In this document: positions 1 to 8,543 of the stretch, one piece after another | How the letters are laid out: each line of letters begins with the position of its first letter | Position numbering within the stretch: position 1 is the first letter of the stretch | Assembly: GCA_016705325.1 (NCBI GenBank) | Contig: JADIYJ010000003.1 | Span: 62,001-126,000 of the forward strand | Direction: 5' to 3' | Length of the DNA: 64,000 nucleotides | Origin: Pseudomonadota bacterium | GTDB taxonomy: Bacteria > Pseudomonadota > Gammaproteobacteria > Steroidobacterales > Steroidobacteraceae | Position numbers and translations under genes: made by a program | The notes under the pieces: generated by a model | What the model was told of the DNA's origin: nothing | Databases searched by the model: none | Seen by the model: the letters and a program-made list of their open reading frames with translations, nothing else

Positions 1-123
1 GGAGACTACCCGCTAGGCGGCTTGACGGAGGGACATTCGCGTTATCGCGAGCTCGACGGCTCGATGAGCCGTCCTTGGAGGCGCGCGGGGCGCGCCGGTT
101 GGGCGAGGGTTGAAGACGCTCCC

Positions 124-507
124 TTACGCGAGCCCGACAGCGGGTCTCAGCAGCAACGCGCCGAAGCCAAACAACAGCAGCAGTTCCACGGCGACGCTCA
201 AGAGGATGGCGGGGCCGGCGCGCCGCGCGCGGTATTCGTGCAGCCCAAGACCGGCGAGCAGAGCATTGACCAGTACCGCGAACAGGCTGATTTTGGTGAT
301 CAGTTCCGCCGACGTCGTCGAACGCACCAGGAAGCAGAGCAGCGCCACGCCCAGATAGACGGCGCCGATGCGGCGGCCGACCAGCAGGGCGCCCGGGTTG
401 GGTTCCATGCGCCAGCGTTGCAGCATCCGTTTCCCCGCGAACAGCCAGCCGGCGCCGAGCAACAGGGCGGCGAGGCAGGTCACGATCGCGAGTGCGTGGA
501 AGCTCAT
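124..507 (-). CDS. Small four-helix membrane protein, unknown function
   Basis: 127 residues starting at an ATG that overlaps the stop codon of the upstream Doc-type toxin gene (ATGA), so the two are translationally coupled. Hydrophobic segments near residues 4-24, 45-62, 70-88 and 96-118 predict four membrane helices joined by short basic loops, with no signal peptidase site. No catalytic motif is visible and I do not recognise the family. An in-frame reading extends upstream into the toxin gene, but the overlap start is the natural one. The coupling is seen; whether the protein belongs functionally to the toxin-antitoxin unit is inference. Confidence 0.6.
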   Translation of the reverse strand: MSFHALAIVTCLAALLLGAGWLFAGKRMLQRWRMEPNPGALLVGRRIGAVYLGVALLCFLVRSTTSAELITKISLFAVLVNALLAGLGLHEYRARRAGPAILLSVAVELLLLFGFGALLLRPAVGLA

Positions 508-905
508 GGGGATTCGCTGGCCGGGGGTGTCGAGTGACCGGCAATCCAATCCGCCAGTTGCTCTTCGGTCAGGTCGCCGGCGGCGAGCCGGATAAATGTC
601 GTGACGCATTCAGCGTCGGTGGCAGTGAGCTCGCTGCCGTTCAGCGCGAGGAACAATTCCGCGACGACCAGGCTGGTGCGCTTGTTGCCGTCGAGGAACG
701 GGTGATTGCGTGAAATGCCGAAGGCGTAGCTCGCGGCCAGGCGCGCAAACGAGTGCTCGCCGTAGGCGAACTGGTTCTGCGGTCGTGCCATGGCCGACTC
801 GAGCAGTCCGCGATCACGCACGCCGGGCTGACCGCCGTGCTCGGCCAGTTGCTCGTCATGAATGGCGAGCGCGACCTCGAGTTCGATCCAGAGCGGCGCT
901 GTCAT
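504..905 (-). CDS. Doc-type (Fic fold) death-on-curing toxin
   Basis: 133 residues, the usual Doc length. The Fic/Doc signature HPFLDGNKR is at residues 68-76, with the catalytic His at 68 and the phosphate-binding GNKR loop after it. Characterised Doc toxins phosphorylate elongation factor Tu and stop translation. The gene lies 15 bp after an AbrB-fold antitoxin on the same strand and overlaps the following membrane-protein gene by four bases. Doc normally pairs with Phd, so the AbrB-type partner is a less common combination. All signature residues are present, so the toxin is probably active. Confidence 0.88.
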   Translation of the reverse strand: MTAPLWIELEVALAIHDEQLAEHGGQPGVRDRGLLESAMARPQNQFAYGEHSFARLAASYAFGISRNHPFLDGNKRTSLVVAELFLALNGSELTATDAECVTTFIRLAAGDLTEEQLADWIAGHSTPPASESP

Positions 906-920
906 CGGGGTCGGGTGCGG

Positions 921-1145
921 CTACTTCGCGAGTTCACGCAGAACGGCGCGACGCTTCTTCATGATCTTGCGGGCAGCCGTCATCTGCGATTCGAACTCGG
1001 GGTTGTACGGGGTCAATCGATAGCCGTCGGGAGCTTCGGTCAGGTAGACCGCGTCGCCCTTGTCGAGCTTCAGGCGCGCCAGGACTTCCTTGGAGAAGAC
1101 GACCCCGGCCGAGTTGCCGACGGCGGTGAGCTTGAGTTTGATCAT
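921..1145 (-). CDS. AbrB/MazE-fold antitoxin
   Basis: 74 residues from the ATG at 1145; a longer in-frame start ten residues upstream precedes the domain and is less likely. The N-terminal MIKLKLTAVGNSAG pattern and the following VxFSKEVLxRL are the swapped-hairpin DNA-binding module of the AbrB/SpoVT/MazE class. The C-terminal part is basic and helical, as in toxin-binding tails. It precedes the Doc-type toxin gene by 15 bp and probably neutralises the toxin and represses the operon. The function follows from family and position. Confidence 0.82.
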   Translation of the reverse strand: MIKLKLTAVGNSAGVVFSKEVLARLKLDKGDAVYLTEAPDGYRLTPYNPEFESQMTAARKIMKKRRAVLRELAK

Positions 1146-1388
1146 GAGCGAATGTTCGTACGCACGTAATAACAAGTCAAGTGGCCGAGGCCGCTTTAGA
1201 TCACTCGTTTAATATAAGAACTATTATGCGTATCGCAACATGATTGCCGATGATAGCCGCATAATCGAACCTCTTTCGCTTCGCTTATGCCATAAATCGG
1301 AGCTGGAGCCAATCTCCGCCCCGGACGGGCGCTGATCTGGATTCCCAGCGGGTCGTTAGCGGATTCCATATTTGCTACTATTGGAATC

Positions 1389-1592
1389 ATGAAGACCACG
1401 GTTGATATTCCTGACGAAGAGCTCGAGGCGATCATGCGCTTCACACGTGCGGCCACCAAGCGCGAGGCAATCGTGACCGCCATTGCCGATTACAACCGTC
1501 GGCGGCGCATGGCGGCTCTGCTCGAACATGCGGGCAAGGCGGAGTCCTTGATCACGCAGGACGAGTTGCAGGCGCAGCGTCGGCAGGGCTGA
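1389..1592 (+). CDS. vapB: VapB-type antitoxin (ribbon-helix-helix)
   Basis: 67 residues. MKTTVDIPDEELEAIMRFT is the N-terminal strand and first helix of ribbon-helix-helix VapB antitoxins, and the tail (residues 45-67) is a charged toxin-binding segment. It lies directly before a PIN-domain toxin gene, with three bases between stop and GTG start. It probably binds its own promoter together with the toxin. An AT-rich stretch around 1204-1225 and 1370-1388 upstream is the likely promoter region, but I cannot fix the boxes. Confidence 0.82.
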   Translation: MKTTVDIPDEELEAIMRFTRAATKREAIVTAIADYNRRRRMAALLEHAGKAESLITQDELQAQRRQG

Positions 1593-1595
1593 GCG

Positions 1596-1967
1596 GTGAT
1601 CCTGGTCGACAGCTCGTCGTGGATTAATTTCCTGCGCCCGAATGGCGATCCGGTGGTGCGATCGCGGGTCGAGGCGGCGCTCACCTCGGGAGAAGCGTGC
1701 TGGTGTCCGCTGGTGCGGCTCGAGCTCTGGAACGGCGCGGCCGGCGAGCGCGATCGCAGGATCCTGCGCGACTTCGAAGCGGTGCTCACCGAATTGCCGA
1801 TCGATGACGAGGTGTGGAGCACCGCGTATGAACTCGTACGTCGTGCTCGCGCCGCCGGCGTGTCCGTGCCGGCGACGGACATCCTGATTGCGGCGTGCGC
1901 GCGCCGGCACGGCGCCGAGCTCGAGACGGCGGATTCGGATTTTGAACGACTTGCGGCTATTCGGTAG
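1596..1967 (+). CDS. vapC: VapC-type PIN-domain toxin
   Basis: 123 residues starting at a GTG three bases after the vapB stop. The PIN nuclease acidic residues are visible: Asp5 in ILVDSSSWI, Glu43 in LVRLELWNG, and the ATDILIAA motif around residues 93-100, followed by a C-terminal TADSDFERL. PIN toxins are Mg-dependent ribonucleases, and VapC members cut initiator tRNA or rRNA. Length and motif spacing are normal for the family. Its partner is the VapB immediately upstream. Confidence 0.88.
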   Translation: MILVDSSSWINFLRPNGDPVVRSRVEAALTSGEACWCPLVRLELWNGAAGERDRRILRDFEAVLTELPIDDEVWSTAYELVRRARAAGVSVPATDILIAACARRHGAELETADSDFERLAAIR

Positions 1968-1976
1968 GTTTCTGCT

Positions 1977-2975
1977 ATGGAGGAACCGAGTCAGCGTCGT
2001 TGCCATTTCGCGGTGATCGCCGCGATTGGCGTACTGCTCAGTGCGTGCACGCAGCGCGGACCCGAGGCCGTGGCGTTTGTGGATGACCGTGCCGGCCTGC
2101 TTACGCCGGCGGACGAGTCGAGCATCTCTGGCTGGCATGCTGCGCTGCTCGCGCAGTACGGCATCGATTACCGAGTGCTGACGGTCGACTCCGCGGACGA
2201 CCTCAGTGCGCTGGCCGTACGCACCTTCGAGTCGGCGGAGATCGGGAAGCAGTCGGGCGCTGGTCGTGGACTGCTGCTCGTGGTCGATGCGTCCGGCGAG
2301 CGCGTGCGGCTCGAGGTCAGTCGCGAGCTCGAGGCGGTGTTCGTCGATTCCTTCGTCGCGTTCGTCGAGCGCGAGCAGATGGCGCCGTTCTTCGCCGCGG
2401 GACGCATCGGCGACGGCATCGTGGCGACCGGCGAACTGATCGCGGGTCGAGCGGATGCGGCGATCGCTGGCGGGGAACTGGTCGGCCGTGCAGTCGAGGC
2501 CAGTAGCGCGGGTGCAGGGGCGGAGAGCCGTACACACGCGAATAGCGGCTATGTGCGGCCACAGGCCATGACGGCGGTGGACACGCGGGCGCGCCCCGCC
2601 CCGCTCGATACCGTCGCGGCCTATGTGGCGGCGATGGCGGCGCACGATTCGTCCGCCGATCTCGACCTGTACACCGCCGAGACCCGGCAGATGCTGGCGA
2701 GCCACGTGGTCACCCGCGCACAGATGGACAACCTGGTGCGTACGTACCGGGATTGTCCTGCGCCGCGCGCCCGGATCGAGGAAGACGTCGCCGTCGTCGA
2801 TCATCCTGGCGAGTCGGGAAGCTGCGCGCCGTGGCTGTTGCAGCGGGGCGCGGACGGGCGGTGGCGTCTCGACCTCGTGACCATGCAGCGGGCGCTGCGG
2901 TTCGATACCCGGAACCACTGGCAGGTCGCGGGCCCCGAGGCACTCGGCGACTTCGCCTTCGCGTTCGAGCGCTGA
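1977..2975 (+). CDS. TPM-domain lipoprotein
   Basis: 332 residues. The signal sequence ends in a lipobox, LLSAC, near residue 24, so it should be a lipid-anchored envelope protein. Residues about 33-160 form a TPM domain (the YgcG/Psb32 fold), recognisable by FVDDRAGLLTPADE, RGLLLVVD and VRLEVSRELEA. The C-terminal half (about 215-332) is not assignable and has a charged beta-rich pattern. It starts nine bases after vapC but has no evident link to it. TPM proteins are poorly characterised, so a photosystem or phosphatase role should not be assumed here. Confidence 0.72.
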   Translation: MEEPSQRRCHFAVIAAIGVLLSACTQRGPEAVAFVDDRAGLLTPADESSISGWHAALLAQYGIDYRVLTVDSADDLSALAVRTFESAEIGKQSGAGRGLLLVVDASGERVRLEVSRELEAVFVDSFVAFVEREQMAPFFAAGRIGDGIVATGELIAGRADAAIAGGELVGRAVEASSAGAGAESRTHANSGYVRPQAMTAVDTRARPAPLDTVAAYVAAMAAHDSSADLDLYTAETRQMLASHVVTRAQMDNLVRTYRDCPAPRARIEEDVAVVDHPGESGSCAPWLLQRGADGRWRLDLVTMQRALRFDTRNHWQVAGPEALGDFAFAFER

Positions 2976-3147
2976 GCATTCCCGTGCCGCTGGTCCACTC
3001 GGTGAGGTGGGCCCGGCGGGTGAGCCCGGCGTGCGTTCCGTGGCGTATCGAGCGGCACCCGTGGCTGCGAGCATCCAGTTCGTGCAACCGGACGTCAGCG
3101 TGCACGCTGGCGCAGTGCCAAGTGAGCTGCTCGATCAGGCTGGCGCC

Positions 3148-3813
3148 TTAGGGACTCGATCGCAACGCTTCGCCCAGCAGGCGCAGGAGCCACGTGCTGG
3201 CGGCAAAGACGGCGGGCAACACCAGAACGAAGACCCCAAATGCCACCGGCGCTGCAATCAGCAACGGGGCTGCGGTGTCGTGATTGTCGTAGCTGGCGAA
3301 GATGCGATTGAAGGCTGCGCCCGCGGCCTGCCAGGCGAGCAGTGCGGCGATCGTCGCCGCGGTGACGAGCTGAACGATCGAGCGGCCTGCATTGCGGGCC
3401 GCATCACCGGTGTTGCGATTCCTGTGGCGCCGGCGGAACGCCCAGGCGGCGACGCCGACGACCAGCACTGCGCCCAACAGCATCAATGCCGGCAGGAGCC
3501 AACGTTCGACCCGTCCCCATCGCGCCAGGTCGTCACGCGGCGTCGACGGGAGTTGCGTCGCAGGATGGGCCGCTGGCGAAGGAGCCGGTTCCCGCGTGAT
3601 CTGCGCAGCGACGGCGTCGCAGTTCTCCCGGCCCGGGGGACGGATCGTCCGCGCCGTGGCCGGGCACGGTCCCTCGACCACGAATTGAACGCCGGCGGTC
3701 TCGCACAGTGTCGCGTTCCGGTTCCGGCAGTCCTGCTCGGCGGTTGGAACGTCCGCGTGGCTGACCGTCAGCGTCAGCAGCAGGACGCAGGCGGCGATCA
3801 GTCGGATTCGCAC
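3148..3813 (-). CDS. Membrane protein with N-terminal signal sequence, unknown
   Basis: 221 residues if started at the GTG at 3813, which puts a typical signal peptide first (VRIRLIAACVLLLTLTVSHA). A longer TTG start at 3879 is possible but would bury the signal. A cysteine-containing extracytoplasmic stretch follows (CRNRNATLCETAG, later NCDAVAAQI). Three hydrophobic segments come after it, near residues 104-121, 140-163 and 174-211. No enzymatic motif is recognised. It is convergent with the TPM lipoprotein gene and divergent from the epimerase gene. Confidence 0.55.
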   Translation of the reverse strand: MRIRLIAACVLLLTLTVSHADVPTAEQDCRNRNATLCETAGVQFVVEGPCPATARTIRPPGRENCDAVAAQITREPAPSPAAHPATQLPSTPRDDLARWGRVERWLLPALMLLGAVLVVGVAAWAFRRRHRNRNTGDAARNAGRSIVQLVTAATIAALLAWQAAGAAFNRIFASYDNHDTAAPLLIAAPVAFGVFVLVLPAVFAASTWLLRLLGEALRSSP

Positions 3814-4043
3814 TGTGGAATGTATTGGGCCGTCCGGGAATCGACGATCGACTAGACCATGCGGCGGTTGCAGGGTCAATGAAGCGAATCACATCCTGGG
3901 AATGGATGCCGTTGAGACCTGGACAGCAAAAAGAGCGATCGGCAGAACGCGCGCCGTGCGCTTTCGTACCGCGCTGCGGATCACGCGCACAATGCCGTGG
4001 ACGGTGTGCGAAGCGGTTCCCTTCACGATCCGGAGTGATCACG

Positions 4044-4940
4044 ATGCGAGTTCTCATCACGGGCGGCACGGGTTTCGTCGGCCAGGCACTTTGCCCCCGG
4101 CTGGCGGCGGCGGGTCATCAGGTCGTGATCTTGACGCGGCAGTCGAATCCGAGTTTGCCCGAGGCTGCCACGACGGCCGTGACCCGCCTCGACGACTTGG
4201 CCCCGGACGAGTTTGGTGCGGTGATCAATCTTGCGGGTGCGCCGATCGGCGATGCGCGATGGACCGAGCCGCGCAAGAAACTGTTGCTGGATTCGCGGGT
4301 GAGTACCACGTCACGACTGGTCGAGTGGATGGGCCGTACACGCCAGCGGCCGCACACGCTGGTGTCGGCCTCGGCGGTGGGCTACTACGGCGAGCAGGGT
4401 GACCAGCCTGTCACGGAGGAGACGCCGCCGACGCCTGGTTTTACTCACCAGCTGTGCGTGGCCTGGGAGCGGGAAGCTGAAAGGGCCGGCGCTCTGGGTG
4501 TGCGCGTGTGCGTGATGCGCATTGGCGTGGTGCTCGATCGTGACGGCGGGGCGCTGGCGAAGATGCTGCCGGCGTTCCGGCTCGGCGGTGGCGGGAGGTT
4601 GGGCACGGGGCGCCAGTACTTTCCCTGGATCCACCGCGAGGACATGGCGGCGATCTGCGAGTGGCTGCTCGACAACCCGAAGGCGCGAGGCGCTTACAAC
4701 GCCAGCGCACCAGCGCCGGTCACCAACGCGGATTTCACGTCCGCGCTGGGGAGGGCGCTCGCTCGTCCGACGGTGGTACCCGTGCCGGCGGCAGCGCTGA
4801 AGCTGCTGTTCGGAGAAATGTCCGAGCTGCTGCTGGTCAGCGATCGGATGTTGCCAACGCGTCTGCTCGAGGCCGGATTCAAATTCCGCTACCCGGATCT
4901 CGCGCCGGCGCTCGCGGCGATACTTGCTCGCCGCGCGTGA
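4044..4940 (+). CDS. TIGR01777-family nucleotide-sugar epimerase-like SDR
   Basis: 298 residues from the ATG at 4044; the frame is open further upstream, but the Rossmann strand begins exactly at this ATG. The dinucleotide motif GGTGFVG is at residues 7-13, followed by the family hallmarks NLAGAPI, SASAVGYYG and FPWIHREDMA. This matches the extended SDR family typified by E. coli YfcH and human SDR39U1. The YGE segment replaces the usual catalytic YxxxK, as is normal in this family. The substrate is unknown and there is no operon partner. Confidence 0.85.
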   Translation: MRVLITGGTGFVGQALCPRLAAAGHQVVILTRQSNPSLPEAATTAVTRLDDLAPDEFGAVINLAGAPIGDARWTEPRKKLLLDSRVSTTSRLVEWMGRTRQRPHTLVSASAVGYYGEQGDQPVTEETPPTPGFTHQLCVAWEREAERAGALGVRVCVMRIGVVLDRDGGALAKMLPAFRLGGGGRLGTGRQYFPWIHREDMAAICEWLLDNPKARGAYNASAPAPVTNADFTSALGRALARPTVVPVPAAALKLLFGEMSELLLVSDRMLPTRLLEAGFKFRYPDLAPALAAILARRA

Positions 4941-5007
4941 GGGGCCGTCCACGCGGACGGCGCAGCCGCAGCCGCAGCTGCCCTGCTCCGCCCTGCCGGG
5001 CGGCGGA

Positions 5008-5247
5008 TCAGAGTTTCTTGTGGGAGCCGTCGCACAGCGGCGGACTGGCCGTGTGCTTGCAGGCGCAGAACCACTGCTGCTTGGACTCCGTGGCGTCGAA
5101 CTTCACCGGCGTGAATTCCGAGCCCTTGTGTGATCCGTCGCAGAACGGCTGCTTTGCACTCTTGCCGCAGGCACACCACCAGTAGGTCTTGCCGGCTTCG
5201 ACGGCGACGACGATCGGCGCCCTGGCAGCGATCACGGGTTCGGTCAT
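5008..5247 (-). CDS. CDGSH-type [2Fe-2S] protein with two motifs
   Basis: 79 residues with two complete CDGSH iron-sulfur motifs, CACGKSAKQPFCDGSH (about residues 25-40) and CACKHTASPPLCDGSH (about 61-76). Each gives three Cys and one His, so the protein should bind two [2Fe-2S] clusters, like the mitochondrial CISD3/MiNT type. The start is supported by AAGGAG nine bases upstream. CDGSH proteins act in cluster transfer or redox sensing. No partner is visible, so the role here is open. Confidence 0.9.
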   Translation of the reverse strand: MTEPVIAARAPIVVAVEAGKTYWWCACGKSAKQPFCDGSHKGSEFTPVKFDATESKQQWFCACKHTASPPLCDGSHKKL

Positions 5248-5453
5248 GTCTGCTGCTCCTTGGGGAATCGTATTGCCCGAAGGTTCATGCTAGCCGCAGG
5301 CCCGCGAGCGAATCGTCAGGAGAAATGCTGCGCTCGGATCGCAGGGGAGCGCAGTCAAGCCAGCGTCATTGCGCGTGCGGTGGAGATTCCCGGATTGCGG
5401 GGGATCGCCGACTGCGCGAGCCTGATCGCACGGACCAGAGTCAGGAGACTGCC

Positions 5454-6251
5454 GTGAGCATCATCAGGGCGACGAGTCTGATCGTGCTGCTGCTGGGATG
5501 GTTGCTGCAATTGCCGGTCCTTGCCGCGGACGACAAGGCAATCGTCCTCGACGAAGGCCTGGCGGCCAGCGCCGACGTCCTGCCGGTCACCGTGGCCGCC
5601 GAGAAGACCTTCAAGGTCGCCGACTTCCGGTTCGGTGAGTACGTCGTGGTCTCGAGCAAGCTGGGAATGGCGAAGGGCTATTCGGGCGGGTGGATCAACC
5701 CGTTTGAGCACGCCGAGAACGAGCAGAAGTTTTCGTTCGTCATGAAGGGTGCCGGTCCGGAGACCGCCAGCGTGACGGCCGTGCAGCGCTTCGAGAGCGG
5801 ACCGCTCAAGCGCTACGAAGTGTTGCCTGGGATTTCGGTCGGTGTCGACCCGCTGTCGGGCGCGAAGGACAGCCTGGTCGCCAGCATCAAGCTCGACGGT
5901 GAGCCGGCCACTGCCTGGAAGCTGCAACTCAACGTGCGGCGAAACGTGGCCGGCGCGGCAGAGAAGGCAAGAGCGTCGTCGCTGAGCGACGGCATGCGTG
6001 AAATCGAGATCCGCAACGTGTCGTCGCAGGCGCCGGACAGTAGCGAACAGGCGATGCCGGCCCGCGGGTACGAATTCCGCGAGAGCGATCGGCCCATCGC
6101 CGCGCTGCAGTACTTCGGCGGCGACTATCCGACCTCGAAGAAACACCTGGTGGTGTACCTGCGCAACGACCTCGATCCGCGGGCGAAGCTGCTGCTGGCG
6201 ACCGCGATGACCGCGATCCTGCAGTCCAAGCTCAACGCGACGTTGAACTGA
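5454..6251 (+). CDS. Exported protein of unknown function
   Basis: 265 residues beginning at a GTG with AGGAG seven bases upstream (5443-5447), which decides the start over the longer open frame. The first 25 residues form a cleavable signal peptide ending near LPVLAADD. The mature part is beta-rich and polar, with no recognisable catalytic motif, metal ligand cluster or repeat; it probably stays in the periplasm. No related neighbour suggests a pathway. Confidence 0.65.
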   Translation: MSIIRATSLIVLLLGWLLQLPVLAADDKAIVLDEGLAASADVLPVTVAAEKTFKVADFRFGEYVVVSSKLGMAKGYSGGWINPFEHAENEQKFSFVMKGAGPETASVTAVQRFESGPLKRYEVLPGISVGVDPLSGAKDSLVASIKLDGEPATAWKLQLNVRRNVAGAAEKARASSLSDGMREIEIRNVSSQAPDSSEQAMPARGYEFRESDRPIAALQYFGGDYPTSKKHLVVYLRNDLDPRAKLLLATAMTAILQSKLNATLN

Positions 6252-6282
6252 GAGCGCGCGTGCCGCGGAGGCGATCGCCGGG

Positions 6283-6426
6283 TGGACGTTTGCGGATCTC
6301 AGGCAGTACGTGCACTACCTGATTCGACACGAGCGCTGGATGGGTACTCGAGCCCGATCATGGACTCGCTCGTCGAGGGGCATCTGCAGCGGGTGGCGGA
6401 TCGGCTCGAAACGGACGATTCACTGT
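6283..6426 (+). pseudogene. Possible frameshifted remnant of a small ORF
   Basis: The 355 bp between the exported-protein gene and the HU-like gene hold no intact gene. A coherent peptide reading WTFADLRQYVHYLIRHERW continues in another frame as MDSLVEGHLQRVADRLE and ends at a stop at 6426, as though one gene had shifted frame near 6350. The parent family is not recognised, so this is only a suggestion of decay. Confidence 0.25.
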
Positions 6427-6550
6427 AGCGGTCTTTGGATACACGCGTGGGTGTGGGACGAGGTTGCATTGCCCTGCTCTACCGCGCCGTCCGAACCACC
6501 GCCGTTCTCCGCCGCGGCTTGCGGTGAGATCGTGCGTGGCAAGAGACGTT

Positions 6551-6584
6551 GGGGTCAGGGCGACGAAGACGTCGCCCTGGCCCC
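6551..6584 (-). terminator. Long hairpin downstream of the HU-like gene
   Basis: A 14-bp stem (GGGGTCAGGGCGAC against GTCGCCCTGGCCCC, one wobble) with a six-base loop lies 23 bp beyond the HU-like stop codon. It is very stable, but no clear U-tract follows on the minus strand, so termination or mRNA 3-prime protection are both possible. Confidence 0.5.
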
Positions 6585-6606
6585 GAGACATACCGCGCGC
6601 GAGGCG

Positions 6607-6996
6607 TCAGGCCTTCGCGGCGTCCTTCAGCTTCTTCATCGGACGCACCTTGACCTTCACGGTCGCGGGCTTGGCCTTGAAGGTCGTGGGCTCGCCAGTG
6701 AAAGGATTGATGCCCTTGCGCGCGGGTTTCGCCGCCACGCTGGTGACGGTGATCTTCAGCAGTCCCGGCAACATGAAGGTGCCGGCGCTCTTCCTGCCAA
6801 TCGAGGCGAGGATTGCGTTCTCGAGTGCGGCGAGCAATGCGCGCACGTCCTTGCCGGCGACCTGCGCGGCCTCGGCGAGGTGAGCGACCAGTGCGGACTT
6901 GGTCAGCACCGTCTTGATCGACGGCGGGGCCTTCGGGGTCGCCTTGCGGGCGGCCTTCTTCGCAGACTTTTTCACGGACTTCTTGGCTTTGGCCAT
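6607..6996 (-). CDS. HU-family DNA-binding protein with lysine-rich N-terminal tail
   Basis: 129 residues. Residues 1-25 are a histone-H1-like tail of Lys/Ala (MAKAKKSVKKSAKKAARKA). Residues about 28-115 are an HU/IHF core, with the diagnostic RKGINPFTGEP turn at the base of the DNA-binding arm. HU is normally about 90 residues, so the tail is an addition. Tailed HU proteins in other bacteria compact DNA and bind RNA. It is monocistronic, with a stable hairpin downstream. It is divergently placed from no gene of known function. Confidence 0.82.
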   Translation of the reverse strand: MAKAKKSVKKSAKKAARKATPKAPPSIKTVLTKSALVAHLAEAAQVAGKDVRALLAALENAILASIGRKSAGTFMLPGLLKITVTSVAAKPARKGINPFTGEPTTFKAKPATVKVKVRPMKKLKDAAKA

Positions 6997-7135
6997 CGGG
7001 GTCGTTGAACCTCTGAATGAAAGAGTGAGTGATCGTGCGAACGGCCGGCGCCGTGCGTGTTGCGCACGGTAGGCGAATGGCGGATCAATGCCAAGGGGTG
7101 CGGTGAGGTGCGAACGGCGCGTCAGTCGTCACTCT

Positions 7136-7786
7136 TCAGGAGCAGCGGGTTCTGGGGCGTGTGGGTGGCAGCGATTTCTTTGGCTTTGGCGTGCAGGCAG
7201 GGTTGGTTCGCGTTGCAGGGATTGTAAGCGGTGCCTGTGCGTCGAGCCAGGTTGCGAGGCGTCGCCACTCGGCAAGTCCGACCCAGGCAGCGGCATACGC
7301 AGGGTCAAGCGCGAGCGCCTGCTGAAACAGCGCAATCGATTGCTCGAATGCTGCGGCCGTGTGATGACGACCGATCTCCCGCGCCTGCAGGAACAGTGCG
7401 TAGGCCTTTGGGTCGGTGGCCTTCGCGTTGGGCGCTGCGCCGAGCAGTTGGATCTTGAGCTGATCGACCACCGCGGCGGCGATCTCGTCCTGCACCTTGA
7501 ACACGTCCGTCATCGGGCGGTCGTAGCTCTGCGACCACAGGTGAGAACTGTCAGCGGCACGGATCAGCTGCGCGGTGATGCGCAGTGTGTCGCCGGACTT
7601 GCGCACGCCGCCTTCGAGCACGTGAGCGACGTTGAGCTTTTGCGCGATGTCGGCAATGTCGGCTTGCCTGCCCTTGAACGAAAATGAGGACGTCCGGGCA
7701 ATGACCCGTAACAGCGGGACCTGCGCCAGCAGGTTCAGCAGTTCCTCGGGCAGGCCGTCAGAGCCGGATTCCGAAGTGAAGAGATG
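7136..7786 (-). pseudogene. Fragment of a TolB-like/TPR winged-helix regulator
   Basis: The frame encodes the middle of the large transcriptional-regulator/adenylate-cyclase-like family with TolB-N and TPR parts: SDGLPEELLNLLAQVP, VIARTSSFSFKG, VAHVLEGGVRKSGD, RITAQLIRAADSSHLWS and VFKVQDEIAAAVVDQL. One TPR-like repeat follows (LFQQALALDPAYAAAW). The N-terminal DNA-binding domain and most TPRs are missing, and the reading degenerates after about 7200. The upstream end runs into the adjacent activation-domain gene. It is a truncated relic, not a functional regulator. Confidence 0.75.
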
Positions 7787-7820
7787 GGTGTCGCGCTTAC
7801 CGGTATGGTTTTTTCGTTGG

Positions 7821-8543
7821 TCAGGTGGCGCGCGGCGCACGGTATGGCGCCTCCCGGGCGCTGCAGCGAAGCAGATCGCAGCCTTGGCACTGCTCGAGAG
7901 GTGCTGCAACGCGACCGTCGTCCGTGAGCCCGACGATCGAGAGCAGGGATTTCTCGGGACGCATCATGAGCTGGGCGTTCAGCCTCACCGGCATCTCTTG
8001 CCCAAGGGTCTCGAACAGGGCAGTGATGTCGCGTATGTCCCAGCCCGTGTAGCCAGGGGCATAGCGGGTCGTCGTGCCGAGACCGATTTTCTGAACCTCG
8101 TCGCAGGTGCGTCGGATGAGATCCTCGCTCAGCGAGTGAATGGCCACCGTGGCCGCCGCATCGAGCGCCATCGCTTCCGGCATGCAGTCGTCGTGCACCA
8201 GGCGTCTGATCTCGTGCGACACGCCGTCGCCGAGCGTGGCGACGAAGAGCCGCAACGTCCGCGCCCTGCGCATCAGTCTGGCGAGCCGCCGGCTGCTGAG
8301 CCTGAGCCCACCGGCCAGCTCGATCCTGTCTGCGTGCGTTGACCGCAGCTCGAAGTCGCGCCATGTGCCCCAGGGTTCGCACAGCGCGGGCAGGCGTGCG
8401 ATCTCCGCCAGGCAGGTATCGCGCACCGGCGCGCTAATGTGCTCCGGCGAGGGATAGCCGATGAGCCTGCTGATCTCGTCGAGTCCGACCGAGACGCTTG
8501 TGCGATGAAGGAGATTGTCCAAGGACCGGCTCGCTGCGCTCAA
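7821..8543 (-). CDS. B12-dependent methionine synthase activation-domain-like protein
   Basis: 240 residues resembling the reactivation (SAM-binding) domain of MetH as a stand-alone protein; recognisable parts are RLFVATLGDGVSHEI, DAAATVAIHSLSEDL and RYAPGYTGWDI. The C-terminus carries C-x2-C-x4-C (CQGCDLLRC), a possible metal or Fe-S site absent from MetH. It overlaps the RACo-like gene by four bases (8540-8543), so it is the third gene of the operon [2Fe-2S] protein - activase - this protein. In MetH the domain delivers the methyl group of SAM to cob(II)alamin. A reactivation role for the neighbouring corrinoid protein is inferred. Confidence 0.78.
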   Translation of the reverse strand: MSAASRSLDNLLHRTSVSVGLDEISRLIGYPSPEHISAPVRDTCLAEIARLPALCEPWGTWRDFELRSTHADRIELAGGLRLSSRRLARLMRRARTLRLFVATLGDGVSHEIRRLVHDDCMPEAMALDAAATVAIHSLSEDLIRRTCDEVQKIGLGTTTRYAPGYTGWDIRDITALFETLGQEMPVRLNAQLMMRPEKSLLSIVGLTDDGRVAAPLEQCQGCDLLRCSAREAPYRAPRAT

